DNA of 64,000 nucleotides from Marinigracilibium pacificum (GTDB lineage: Bacteria > Bacteroidota > Bacteroidia > Cytophagales > Cyclobacteriaceae). The translations under genes and the position numbers were made by a program. The notes under the pieces are model-generated. The model saw only the letters and a list, made by a program, of their open reading frames with translations, did no database searches and was not told the origin of the DNA. Location: the NCBI RefSeq assembly GCF_012926615.1, contig NZ_JABBNU010000011.1:124001-188000 (forward strand). The letters are read 5' to 3'. Shown piece by piece: positions 7,518 through 16,099 of the stretch (positions within the stretch are counted from its first letter, which is position 1; each line of letters opens with the position of its first letter).

Positions 7518-10500
7518 ATGAAATACTCTAATAAATTTTTAAGCCTTGGTTTAGCGGTCTTTTGTCTGCTGATTTTTACTGTTTTATGGTTTCTATACGA
7601 TTATCAGAAACAGAATGAATCTTACTATGTAAATAGAATAGAAAACAATGTTAACAGGGAAGTAAAAGAGATTGAAGATCTCTATAGTAAGCTGCCTTCT
7701 CCAGGAGATTCCATTGATTTTACTTTTGATAAATTAAATGAGTTAGTTAAACAGCCATTAATAATAATTGATGGAAATGAAGAGGCTATTTATTGGTCTA
7801 CATCTCATTATTTACCCTTAGATAATGTTAGTTTAAAAACAGGTGTTAATCTAGTATCAAATAAGGATGGAGACTTTCTTACCTATGTTTTTCCGAGAAA
7901 TGAGTATCAATATATTTTCTATTTACCCCTTTTCGTAAAAAGTGAGATTAATAATGCATACATAAATCCACAGGCGAACACCGGGATATTTGAAAATGAT
8001 GGGATAAGGATATCTGAACTGATAGAATCTCCGGATCAATTTATCATAAAGGTAAAGGGTGTTCCTGTTTTTAGTGTATCCTTTCAACCTTCTTACCGGA
8101 TTCACTTTGCCTTTGCAGATTTGTTTATGTTTTTATCAATTCTTGTATTTGCTATATTCTTTACAGTTTTTATAGCAAAGTTAGCAGGCAGTTATCATCG
8201 TAGTTATGCAATTCCCGTAGGGATATTGACGGTTCTGATTTTTCGAATACTGGCTTTATTTTTGGAGTTTCCATATGAATTTATAAATCTACGACTTTTT
8301 AATCCAAAGTTTTTTTCTGCTTCCTGGCTGGTTCCTACTCTCGGTGACCTGATGTTAAATATTATAGCTTTGTCTGTATTTGCAATCGGAAGCATGTACT
8401 ATTATCAAAAACCTTCGGTAGTGAAGGCTATACATAAGCTTGGGAGAATTAAAAAGCTTGCTTTATCCACTCTTTTATTTTGTCTTGGGATAAGTTCTTT
8501 ATCTCTGCAAATGTTTATTTTCAGGACGTTATACCATCACTCATCATGGACTTACGATATAACTTCTAACCTTTCTTTTTCTGGCTTGAAGATGATTTCT
8601 GTTTTGATCATATTTTTGAGTCTTGGCATTTTTATTCTATTCGGACATATAGCATATCAGGTTAATATTCATGTCTGGAGAAAGGAACCAAAGGTCTTCT
8701 GGATTTTGCTTTCAGCTTCTTCATTGATTTTCGTATTACTGACCTATTTGACAGATAACAACTTTATTCCTATAGTAATCATATATATAGTTTATACGCT
8801 TTCCATGTATGGTACACGGGCCGGAAAGCTATTTGTAAGGGTTCGGTATAATACTTTGTTTTATATCATAGGTAGCCTTATTATAACTTCAATAGCTGTA
8901 ACAATAAGTGTATGGACATTTGAACAGGAAAGAATACGTGAGACTAAAGGAAGGGTTGCGTCAAAGCTTATAGAGAAAAATGATGTTTTGGGAGAATTTT
9001 TACTTCATGAAGCTTTAGAACAGATTAAGGAAGATAAGTTTATTCAAGCACGATTATTATCTCCAATAGTTAATAGAAAGTCGGTCGAAGATAAAGTTCA
9101 GAAGTATCATTTGGGCTCATATTTTGATAAATATAACATTGATATAACTCTTTTTGGTATAGATAAAGAGCCTGTTGATATTGTAGGTTCTCAGGTGCCA
9201 TATCAGTTTTTCAAGTTTTATTATGAATCTGAAGAATACAAAACTGAGTATGAGAATATTTATTTTGAGTCAGTCAAAGGGAAACCACTTTTAGGTCATT
9301 ATATCGCACTCCTTGAAATACCTTATAATGATAAGGTTATTGGTTATATGAAGATTGATCTAAACCTATTAAATAATCAATTGAATACTGTGTTTCCTGA
9401 GCTTTTGGTTGATACTGGGGTCAGTTCTGAAGTTGATGAATTTAAGAATGTTAGCTATGCCTTTTATGAAAATCTAAGTTTACTGACATCAGGAGGAGAG
9501 TTTAATTATTCATTAAGTTTTCCAAATCTCCGAGATGTATCAGATAGTACAAAGCTATTTACTAAGGGACTTGTAGTAGATAAATACAGACATTATGCTC
9601 AACATGGTGAAGAAGATCAAATATTACTTGTGTCGGTTCCCTATTACCCGGTAAGCTTTTTAATTAGTAATTTTTCATTTTACTTCGTATTACCTGTTCT
9701 ATTCATATTATTATCTTCATTTATATTAACCATATATCATTTTATTAAGTCTACCAGGGTTTCTTTTACTACAAAACTTCAATTATACCTTAACCTGGTT
9801 TTTCTAATTCCTTTAATGGCTGTAAGCTATTCGGCCATAAACTTAATATCTACTACATACAGGAATGATATACGTTCAGAATACCTTCAGAAAAGTAAGA
9901 ATACGAGTGATCAGCTAATAGATGATATTAATAAAGTTTTTACTGGGGACATGACCAGGGAAGAACTTGAAAAAGAATTGAAAGATATTTCAAGGTTTGC
10001 TCAGCTTGATATCAATTTGTATGATGTTGATGGGTATTTACTTGCTACTAGTCAACCGAGGATTTTTGAAAAGAAGATATTTTCAAATCAATTGAATCCG
10101 GAGGCTTATGCAAAGATTATTGAAAGGGGATATGAAGAAATCATTATCGATGAAAAAGCTGGTGATTTGTCGTTTAAATCTTCTTTTTCAGGTGTTAATG
10201 CATTTAATAGTAACCGAAAACTTGGTGTCATTAATATTCCTTATTTTGAATCCGGAGAGGAACTTGAAAACCATATAATTGACGGAATTGTAAATATTCT
10301 CAATCTGGCGGCATTTACTTTTCTTATATTTTTGGCTATATCTTATTTTAGTTCATCAATGCTGACTAAACCATTGAGATATATAGCTAATAAAATTGGT
10401 AAAACTTCACTTGGGGATAATGAGCCCTTGAACTGGAAGTCAAATGATGAGATAGGATTACTTGTTGAGCAGTATAACCGAATGCTTGGAAAACTTGAAG

Positions 10501-11189
10501 AGAGCAGGAGGGCTTTATCGGCTTCTGAAAAGGAATCTGCATGGAGAGAAATGGCTAAACAGGTAGCTCATGAGATTAAAAATCCTTTAACCCCTATGAG
10601 GTTAAGCCTTCAACACCTACAGAGGTTAAATGATAGTGATGATAAATTAAAGAACCTTTCTGAAAGTTTAATTCGTCAAGTTGATACCCTTAGTGATATT
10701 GCAACATCATTTAGTGCTTTTGCCAAGATGCCTATTCCTGAAAGTGCGATTTTTAACCTCACGAAAGTAGTTAGAGATTCAGCAGAGATTTTTAAACGTC
10801 AGGAAGGAGCATTTAAAGTTGATATTCCGGATGAAGAAATTATCGTTAAAGGGGATGAAAAGCTGATAGGCAGGATTATTAATAATTTATTGATCAATGC
10901 CAAGCAATCTGTAGTAGATGAAGGTACTGCAGAAATCTTTCTTGAATTGTCAGTGCAAGATGACAAGAATGTAATGATCATGGTGAAAGATAACGGAGAG
11001 GGGATTCCTGATTCTCTTAGAGAAAAAGTATTTATTCCAAACTTCAGTACTAAATCTACAGGATCAGGTATTGGTCTTGCTATTGCTAAAAGAGGAATTG
11101 AGCATGCGCAAGGAAGTATTTGGTTTGAATCTGAGATAGGTAAAGGAACTGTATTTTTTATATCTTTACCTTTGTATAAGGATGCTTGA
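7518..11189 (+). CDS. Very large NtrY-like membrane sensor histidine kinase
   Basis: A 1223-residue sensor kinase. The first half holds an N-terminal helix (residues 7-27), an extracytoplasmic region, and a block of about eight helices (residues 200-470); a second sensor region is flanked by helices near 710-745, 760-790 and 935-955. A HAMP-like linker follows, then the kinase core: His1018 in AHEIKNPLTPMRLSLQHLQRL, N-box NNLLINAKQS, G1 box VKDNGEGIP, and FSTKSTGSGIGLAIAKRG. The H-box resembles NtrY. No response regulator gene is adjacent. The stop TGA overlaps the ATG of the outer-membrane protein by one base, implying coupled translation. The signal is unknown. Confidence 0.88.
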   Translation: MKYSNKFLSLGLAVFCLLIFTVLWFLYDYQKQNESYYVNRIENNVNREVKEIEDLYSKLPSPGDSIDFTFDKLNELVKQPLIIIDGNEEAIYWSTSHYLPLDNVSLKTGVNLVSNKDGDFLTYVFPRNEYQYIFYLPLFVKSEINNAYINPQANTGIFENDGIRISELIESPDQFIIKVKGVPVFSVSFQPSYRIHFAFADLFMFLSILVFAIFFTVFIAKLAGSYHRSYAIPVGILTVLIFRILALFLEFPYEFINLRLFNPKFFSASWLVPTLGDLMLNIIALSVFAIGSMYYYQKPSVVKAIHKLGRIKKLALSTLLFCLGISSLSLQMFIFRTLYHHSSWTYDITSNLSFSGLKMISVLIIFLSLGIFILFGHIAYQVNIHVWRKEPKVFWILLSASSLIFVLLTYLTDNNFIPIVIIYIVYTLSMYGTRAGKLFVRVRYNTLFYIIGSLIITSIAVTISVWTFEQERIRETKGRVASKLIEKNDVLGEFLLHEALEQIKEDKFIQARLLSPIVNRKSVEDKVQKYHLGSYFDKYNIDITLFGIDKEPVDIVGSQVPYQFFKFYYESEEYKTEYENIYFESVKGKPLLGHYIALLEIPYNDKVIGYMKIDLNLLNNQLNTVFPELLVDTGVSSEVDEFKNVSYAFYENLSLLTSGGEFNYSLSFPNLRDVSDSTKLFTKGLVVDKYRHYAQHGEEDQILLVSVPYYPVSFLISNFSFYFVLPVLFILLSSFILTIYHFIKSTRVSFTTKLQLYLNLVFLIPLMAVSYSAINLISTTYRNDIRSEYLQKSKNTSDQLIDDINKVFTGDMTREELEKELKDISRFAQLDINLYDVDGYLLATSQPRIFEKKIFSNQLNPEAYAKIIERGYEEIIIDEKAGDLSFKSSFSGVNAFNSNRKLGVINIPYFESGEELENHIIDGIVNILNLAAFTFLIFLAISYFSSSMLTKPLRYIANKIGKTSLGDNEPLNWKSNDEIGLLVEQYNRMLGKLEESRRALSASEKESAWREMAKQVAHEIKNPLTPMRLSLQHLQRLNDSDDKLKNLSESLIRQVDTLSDIATSFSAFAKMPIPESAIFNLTKVVRDSAEIFKRQEGAFKVDIPDEEIIVKGDEKLIGRIINNLLINAKQSVVDEGTAEIFLELSVQDDKNVMIMVKDNGEGIPDSLREKVFIPNFSTKSTGSGIGLAIAKRGIEHAQGSIWFESEIGKGTVFFISLPLYKDA

Positions 11190-14100
11190 TGAGAATTTTA
11201 CCACTGATAATATCGTTTCTGTTTGCCTACTCAATTTTAGGGCAAACTAAAGAAGATATATGTTTTCAGGTAAGAATTTTTCAAAATGATACCGTTAAGG
11301 TTAGTGCAGATAATCTCATCTCAGGTTCATTATATGTCCTGTCAGCTTCCAAGGATTATTATACTTTTACTTCTGATACTTCCTTTATCTGGCAATCTGA
11401 ATCATCATTAATTTCTGTCTGTTACCAAAAGGAAAATGCTGCTTATCAAGATCTGTATAAATATTCTGCTGCCACATATGATAGTAATGCGTTATTCAGG
11501 CCGGCTCCCTTAATTGTGGAAAATCAAAAATCAAATCTAACATTTGAAAACAGCAGACTTCAGACATCAGGAGTACTTAGCAGGGCGGTAAATACCGGAA
11601 CAAATAATGATGCAGGTATACAATCAGAGCTTCTATTAAATCTAAATGGTAATCTATCTGATGATATTCGTGTTAATGCCAGAATTTCGGATAGAAATGT
11701 TCCTTATCAGCCAGAAGGAAATACTGCTCAGTTACAAGATTTTGACAAGGTCTTTATAAATGTTTTTACTGATAGATATAGCATCGAAGCTGGTGATATT
11801 CAGTTTAAGAATTCATCTGATTATTTTTTAAGATATCAAAAGAATGTACAAGGAATAGGTTTGAAAGTAAAACCAAAGGATACTTTAGGAACCTATGTTG
11901 AATTAAAAGGGGGAATAAATAAAGGGAAGTTTACAACAGTTTATATAAATCCCATTGAAGGTGTATCCGGCCCTTATAGATTGTCGGAAGGAATAAACGA
12001 GTTGTACCCGGTAGTAATTGCCAATAGTGAAAGAGTCTTTTTAGATGGTCGATTGTTACAAAGAGGATTTGATAATGATTATATAATTGATTACAATACT
12101 GCCGAGATAACTTTTTCTCCTGATATTTTAATAACAGAATTTAGTCGAATCAGAGTAGATCTGGAATATGCAGTTTTATCTTACCCTCGATCTACATTTA
12201 ATTCGAAAGTAGAGCATAGATTTAAAAAGGGGAGCATAAGTGTAGAATACTATAACGAGCAAGATAACTACAAGAAGCCATTAAGGTTCAGTAATAGTTC
12301 TGAAATTATTGATCAATTGATTGAGGCTGGTGATACATCGCAAGCAGTTATACCAGGTTATTCTATTTTTGAAGGCGATGCTTCACAGACATTAGAAAAT
12401 CTGTATATCCGAAAAGATTCGTTGATAGATGGCTTGAATTATCAATATTTTGAAATCTACACAAATAGTCAAGATGCCGATACGCTTTACAAAGTCAATT
12501 TTGAGTATCTGGGATTAGGTGAAGGTAGTTATTCAAGGAGACAATTGAATGGTCAGGCTATTTATGTTTGGGAAGGTAATGAAAATGCTGGTGAATATGA
12601 CCCGGTTTCAATTGTTCCTTTGCCTAATAAAAACTCAATGGTATCCTTATCAGGTAAGCTCGATATAACTAAAAATGAGACACTGATTATTAATTCAGCA
12701 TTAAATATCCATGAATCTAACAGATATTACTCAAAGGCAAATAATCAATCAATAAAAGGATATGCGAATAACATTCAGGTATTGAGTAATCGCAGGGTAT
12801 CTGGTTTTGAGCTAAAACAACATCTTTCAGTAGATATTATTGGAGAAAATTTTCAGGGAATTGACAGGTTTAGAAATATGGAGTTTGACAGGGATTGGGG
12901 ACAATTACGAGATACCTTAAGTCAGGAAAATCTTATTTCTTATCGTGTTGGATTTTCTTCTTCAAAATCAAATTATAGTTATCAAATCAAGCATAGAGAT
13001 AAAGAGAATATATTAAATGGAACTGATCATCAGTTTACAATTTATCAGCAGCTAGGTAAATGGGCTATTAATGGATTATTCAATAGAATGGAGGGTAGTT
13101 ATTATGGAAATCAAAATAGTTGGGGTAAGGAATATTTTTCAATAGAAAAGAATAAAGGTAGGTGGCAACCTGGATATAAATTTTCATCTGAAAGAAACAT
13201 TCTTAAAAATGATAATGATGATTTTGTGATCAGATCACTGCAGTATTTTAATAACCATGACCTTTATCTGAATTTTAATGATTCTTCCGGAAGTAATTTT
13301 CAAACTGGATTATTTTATCGTGAAGATAAATCTCCTGTTAACGGATCAATGTTGGATTATAGTAAATCAATAAATGGATATCTCAAAGGGAACTTAAGTT
13401 TTTTGGGTGATCATAGATTAAGAGGTGCTGTTATTTTGAGATCCATTGATTATGCTTTCGAAAAAGAGGATGAGACTTATGCTCAGGGTAGGATAGGCTT
13501 ATCCGGGGCAATACAACGTATTGGACTCAACTATAATGTTGACTGGAATCTTCAAAGCAGTAGAGAGTTGAGAAGAAACTTCACATTTATTGAAGTGCCA
13601 TTAGGGCAAGGTACTCATACATGGATAGATGAAAATAATAATGGAATAAAAGAACTAGGAGAGTTTTTTGAAGCATATAACCCGGATGAAAGGAAATATG
13701 CTAAAGTTTTTACTCCTGGAAATGATTATCTGGATGCTTTTTTGAGTAGGCTAAGCTTTAACTACAGATGGTCAATGGCGGGAATCACTAAATCAAGAAT
13801 ATTAAATGGATTTTCATTTAATGGAAATTTGCTATATGAACAAAAAACACAGGCGTCATCATTTTCTGAAAGAGTTAATCCTTTTAAGGAACTTGATAAT
13901 AGTGTGATTTTTAGCAATGTGATTAATAATTACATTTTTAAATGGCAGTCTATGAATCAAGGATGGTATGTCCAATATGGACATAGAATCAGGTCTAGAA
14001 GACAGTTGTTGTTTAGCGGATTTGATACCTATCGAAATACACGTTCAAAAGTATTACTTAACGTACCTATTGGAGATGAATGGCAGTCTGAATTGGGTTT

Positions 14101-14560
14101 TATTTCAGAATTCAACTATAATGAAGCTGAGAATCTTACTCAAAAAAACTTTAAAATCCAGCAGTATATAGTAAACCCGGCATTAAGTTGGTTACCCTCC
14201 AATAAGTTTAAAGCTAAAATAGAATATAGAATAAAATCAAAAGACGATTTGAATTCTGATGTTCAGAGTAATGCTACCTGGCAAGAAGGGGTGATTTCAA
14301 TAACAGGTAATAGCAATAATAACTTTGTAGCAACTCTAAACTTAGAATATAAAAACATTAATTATGATGGTGAAGTGAATTCAGCATCAGGATATCAAAT
14401 GCTTGAAGGGTTCAGATCAGGTAATAACTTTTTATGGAGCTCTTCTTTAAGAAAAGAAATTATTAAGGGTCTTGTTCTAAACTTATATTATCAGGGTCGC
14501 AAACCTTCAGGAACCAGAGTGTTTCATTTTGCATCCTTACAAGGCAGTATCCTTTTTTAA
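11189..14560 (+). CDS. Large outer-membrane beta-barrel-like protein, function unknown
   Basis: About 1123 residues from the ATG that overlaps the kinase stop (TGATG); a TTG one codon earlier is also possible. A signal peptide (MRILPLIISFLFAYSILG) is followed by a globular N-terminus and then a very long run of alternating aromatic/polar strands ending in ...GTRVFHFASLQGSILF, a C-terminal aromatic beta-signal-like end. One inserted segment, IDENNNGIKELGEFF, is a calcium-binding-loop-like DxNxxGxxD/E pattern. I do not recognise a named family and found no TonB plug. Its stop codon shares TTAA with the stop of the convergent ABC gene. A sensory or envelope role linked to the kinase is inference. 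Confidence 0.72.
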   Translation: MRILPLIISFLFAYSILGQTKEDICFQVRIFQNDTVKVSADNLISGSLYVLSASKDYYTFTSDTSFIWQSESSLISVCYQKENAAYQDLYKYSAATYDSNALFRPAPLIVENQKSNLTFENSRLQTSGVLSRAVNTGTNNDAGIQSELLLNLNGNLSDDIRVNARISDRNVPYQPEGNTAQLQDFDKVFINVFTDRYSIEAGDIQFKNSSDYFLRYQKNVQGIGLKVKPKDTLGTYVELKGGINKGKFTTVYINPIEGVSGPYRLSEGINELYPVVIANSERVFLDGRLLQRGFDNDYIIDYNTAEITFSPDILITEFSRIRVDLEYAVLSYPRSTFNSKVEHRFKKGSISVEYYNEQDNYKKPLRFSNSSEIIDQLIEAGDTSQAVIPGYSIFEGDASQTLENLYIRKDSLIDGLNYQYFEIYTNSQDADTLYKVNFEYLGLGEGSYSRRQLNGQAIYVWEGNENAGEYDPVSIVPLPNKNSMVSLSGKLDITKNETLIINSALNIHESNRYYSKANNQSIKGYANNIQVLSNRRVSGFELKQHLSVDIIGENFQGIDRFRNMEFDRDWGQLRDTLSQENLISYRVGFSSSKSNYSYQIKHRDKENILNGTDHQFTIYQQLGKWAINGLFNRMEGSYYGNQNSWGKEYFSIEKNKGRWQPGYKFSSERNILKNDNDDFVIRSLQYFNNHDLYLNFNDSSGSNFQTGLFYREDKSPVNGSMLDYSKSINGYLKGNLSFLGDHRLRGAVILRSIDYAFEKEDETYAQGRIGLSGAIQRIGLNYNVDWNLQSSRELRRNFTFIEVPLGQGTHTWIDENNNGIKELGEFFEAYNPDERKYAKVFTPGNDYLDAFLSRLSFNYRWSMAGITKSRILNGFSFNGNLLYEQKTQASSFSERVNPFKELDNSVIFSNVINNYIFKWQSMNQGWYVQYGHRIRSRRQLLFSGFDTYRNTRSKVLLNVPIGDEWQSELGFISEFNYNEAENLTQKNFKIQQYIVNPALSWLPSNKFKAKIEYRIKSKDDLNSDVQSNATWQEGVISITGNSNNNFVATLNLEYKNINYDGEVNSASGYQMLEGFRSGNNFLWSSSLRKEIIKGLVLNLYYQGRKPSGTRVFHFASLQGSILF

Positions 14561-15309
14561 GATTGTTCTTTCAGCCTTCTCAAAATATGATTTGCAAAAA
14601 TAAATTCTTGTAACTCCGGAACATCATTATAAAGAATGTTGTCTTTTGTGCCATCCCATAATTTTTGGCCCTGATAGATAAACATGATATAATCTCCAAT
14701 TTCGATTACAGAGTTCATATCATGAGTAACAACAACAGTTGTAATGTTATATTCAAAAGTGATTTCTTTAATTAGTTCGTCAATAAGTATCGAGGTTTGT
14801 GGGTCAAGTCCTGAGTTTGGTTCATCACAGAATAGAAACTTAGAGTTGTTAACTATTGCTCTGGCAATACCTACTCTTTTTTTCATTCCCCCACTGATTT
14901 CAGAAGGCATTTTTTTATTGACATTTTCAAGTCCCACTCTTTCAAGACAAAAATTTACCCGGTCAAGTTTTTCAGAGTGCGACATGTTTGTCAATATATT
15001 TAATGGAAACATCACATTCTGTTCGACGGTCATCGAATCAAAAAGTGCACCTCCTTGAAAAAGCATACCAATCTCCTGTCTTATTTGCCTTTGAATTTCC
15101 TTGTCAGAATTAAAGAAATCCCGACCTTTATAAAAGATATTGCCTTCATTTGGCGTAATAAGTCCCACAATACACTTTAATAGTACACTTTTACCTGTTC
15201 CACTTGCACCAATAATCATATTAACCTGTCCTTCCTGAAACTGACCGGAAATTCCTTTTATGACTTCAGTGCCTTTAAATGATTTTCTTATATCTTTTAT
15301 TTCAATCAT
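14557..15309 (-). CDS. ABC transporter ATP-binding protein, MlaF-like
   Basis: ATPase of a Mla/Ttg2-type ABC transporter, which moves phospholipids between membranes. The 250 residues show Walker A GASGTGKS (about 35-42), Q-loop MLFQGGALFDS, signature ISGGMKKR, Walker B FLFCDEPNSGLDP and the switch histidine in VVTHD. The FQGGALFDSMTVEQNV segment is typical of MlaF. The upstream gene (one base apart on the same strand) encodes the MlaE permease. An MCE-domain substrate-binding protein (MlaD), normally third in the operon, is not in this window. Confidence 0.92.
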   Translation of the reverse strand: MIEIKDIRKSFKGTEVIKGISGQFQEGQVNMIIGASGTGKSVLLKCIVGLITPNEGNIFYKGRDFFNSDKEIQRQIRQEIGMLFQGGALFDSMTVEQNVMFPLNILTNMSHSEKLDRVNFCLERVGLENVNKKMPSEISGGMKKRVGIARAIVNNSKFLFCDEPNSGLDPQTSILIDELIKEITFEYNITTVVVTHDMNSVIEIGDYIMFIYQGQKLWDGTKDNILYNDVPELQEFIFANHILRRLKEQS

Positions 15310-15310
15310 T

Positions 15311-16069
15311 TTATAAAAGTAATTGAGCGAGTAGATAATCTGCTAAAAGAATGGCAATAACACTATTTGTAACCGCACTTGTACTGGCTAACCCAACCTC
15401 TAATGCACCACCTTTTGTGAAAAATCCTTTATAAGCAGAAATACTGCTAACTAAAAATGCAAATACAACAGATTTAATAAGTGCAAATGTGACTGTATAT
15501 TGATTAAAATCAAGTCTTATACCATAAATGTATTCTTGTTCTGTAATTATGTTAGTCATAATACCAGCCAGGTATCCTCCAAATATCGAAAGAAATGCGG
15601 CCATAATTACTAATAAAGGATACATAAAAACAGAAGCTAGGATTTTAGGTAATATAAGATAGGAAGCACCATTGATTCCCATTACTTCTAATGCATCTAT
15701 TTGTTCCGTTATACGCATTGTACCCAGCTCTCCTGCTATGTTTGAGCCAACTTTTCCGGCGAATACAATAGCCATAATAGTTGGAGCTAACTCCAGAACT
15801 GTCATATCTCTAACTATTAATCCAATAACATTGTTAGGTATAAGTGGGCTTACAAGGTTATATGCTGTTTGAACAGCGGTAACCGCACCCATAAACGAAC
15901 TTACAATGACAACGATCACGATGGAATTAAACCCAATTAAAACGCATTCGTTGATGGTGAGTTTTAAATATGTTCTAAAAGACTCCCGATTCTTAAAAAG
16001 TGAACCAAGAAGCATGAAATATTTGCCTATACTATTCAAAATATCCTGGCGATTTAGGTGACAAGCCAA
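15311..16069 (-). CDS. MlaE-family ABC transporter permease
   Basis: Permease of the phospholipid ABC system, 252 residues with about five to six helices. Family marks are VIVVIVSSFMGAVTAVQTAY, VGSNIAGELGTMRITEQIDALEVMGI (seen as two shorter blocks around residues 105-130) and the C-terminal GGALEVGLASTSAVTNSVIAI, the conserved end of MlaE. The GELGTMRITEQIDAL block contacts the ATPase. The start is a TTG in this reading; another TTG at 16039 is equally plausible because the family usually begins near IGKYFMLLG. It is one base from the ATPase gene, a two-gene operon. Confidence 0.92.
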   Translation of the reverse strand: MACHLNRQDILNSIGKYFMLLGSLFKNRESFRTYLKLTINECVLIGFNSIVIVVIVSSFMGAVTAVQTAYNLVSPLIPNNVIGLIVRDMTVLELAPTIMAIVFAGKVGSNIAGELGTMRITEQIDALEVMGINGASYLILPKILASVFMYPLLVIMAAFLSIFGGYLAGIMTNIITEQEYIYGIRLDFNQYTVTFALIKSVVFAFLVSSISAYKGFFTKGGALEVGLASTSAVTNSVIAILLADYLLAQLLL

Positions 16070-16099
16070 AAATAACCAAAATTCTCACAAATAAAACGT

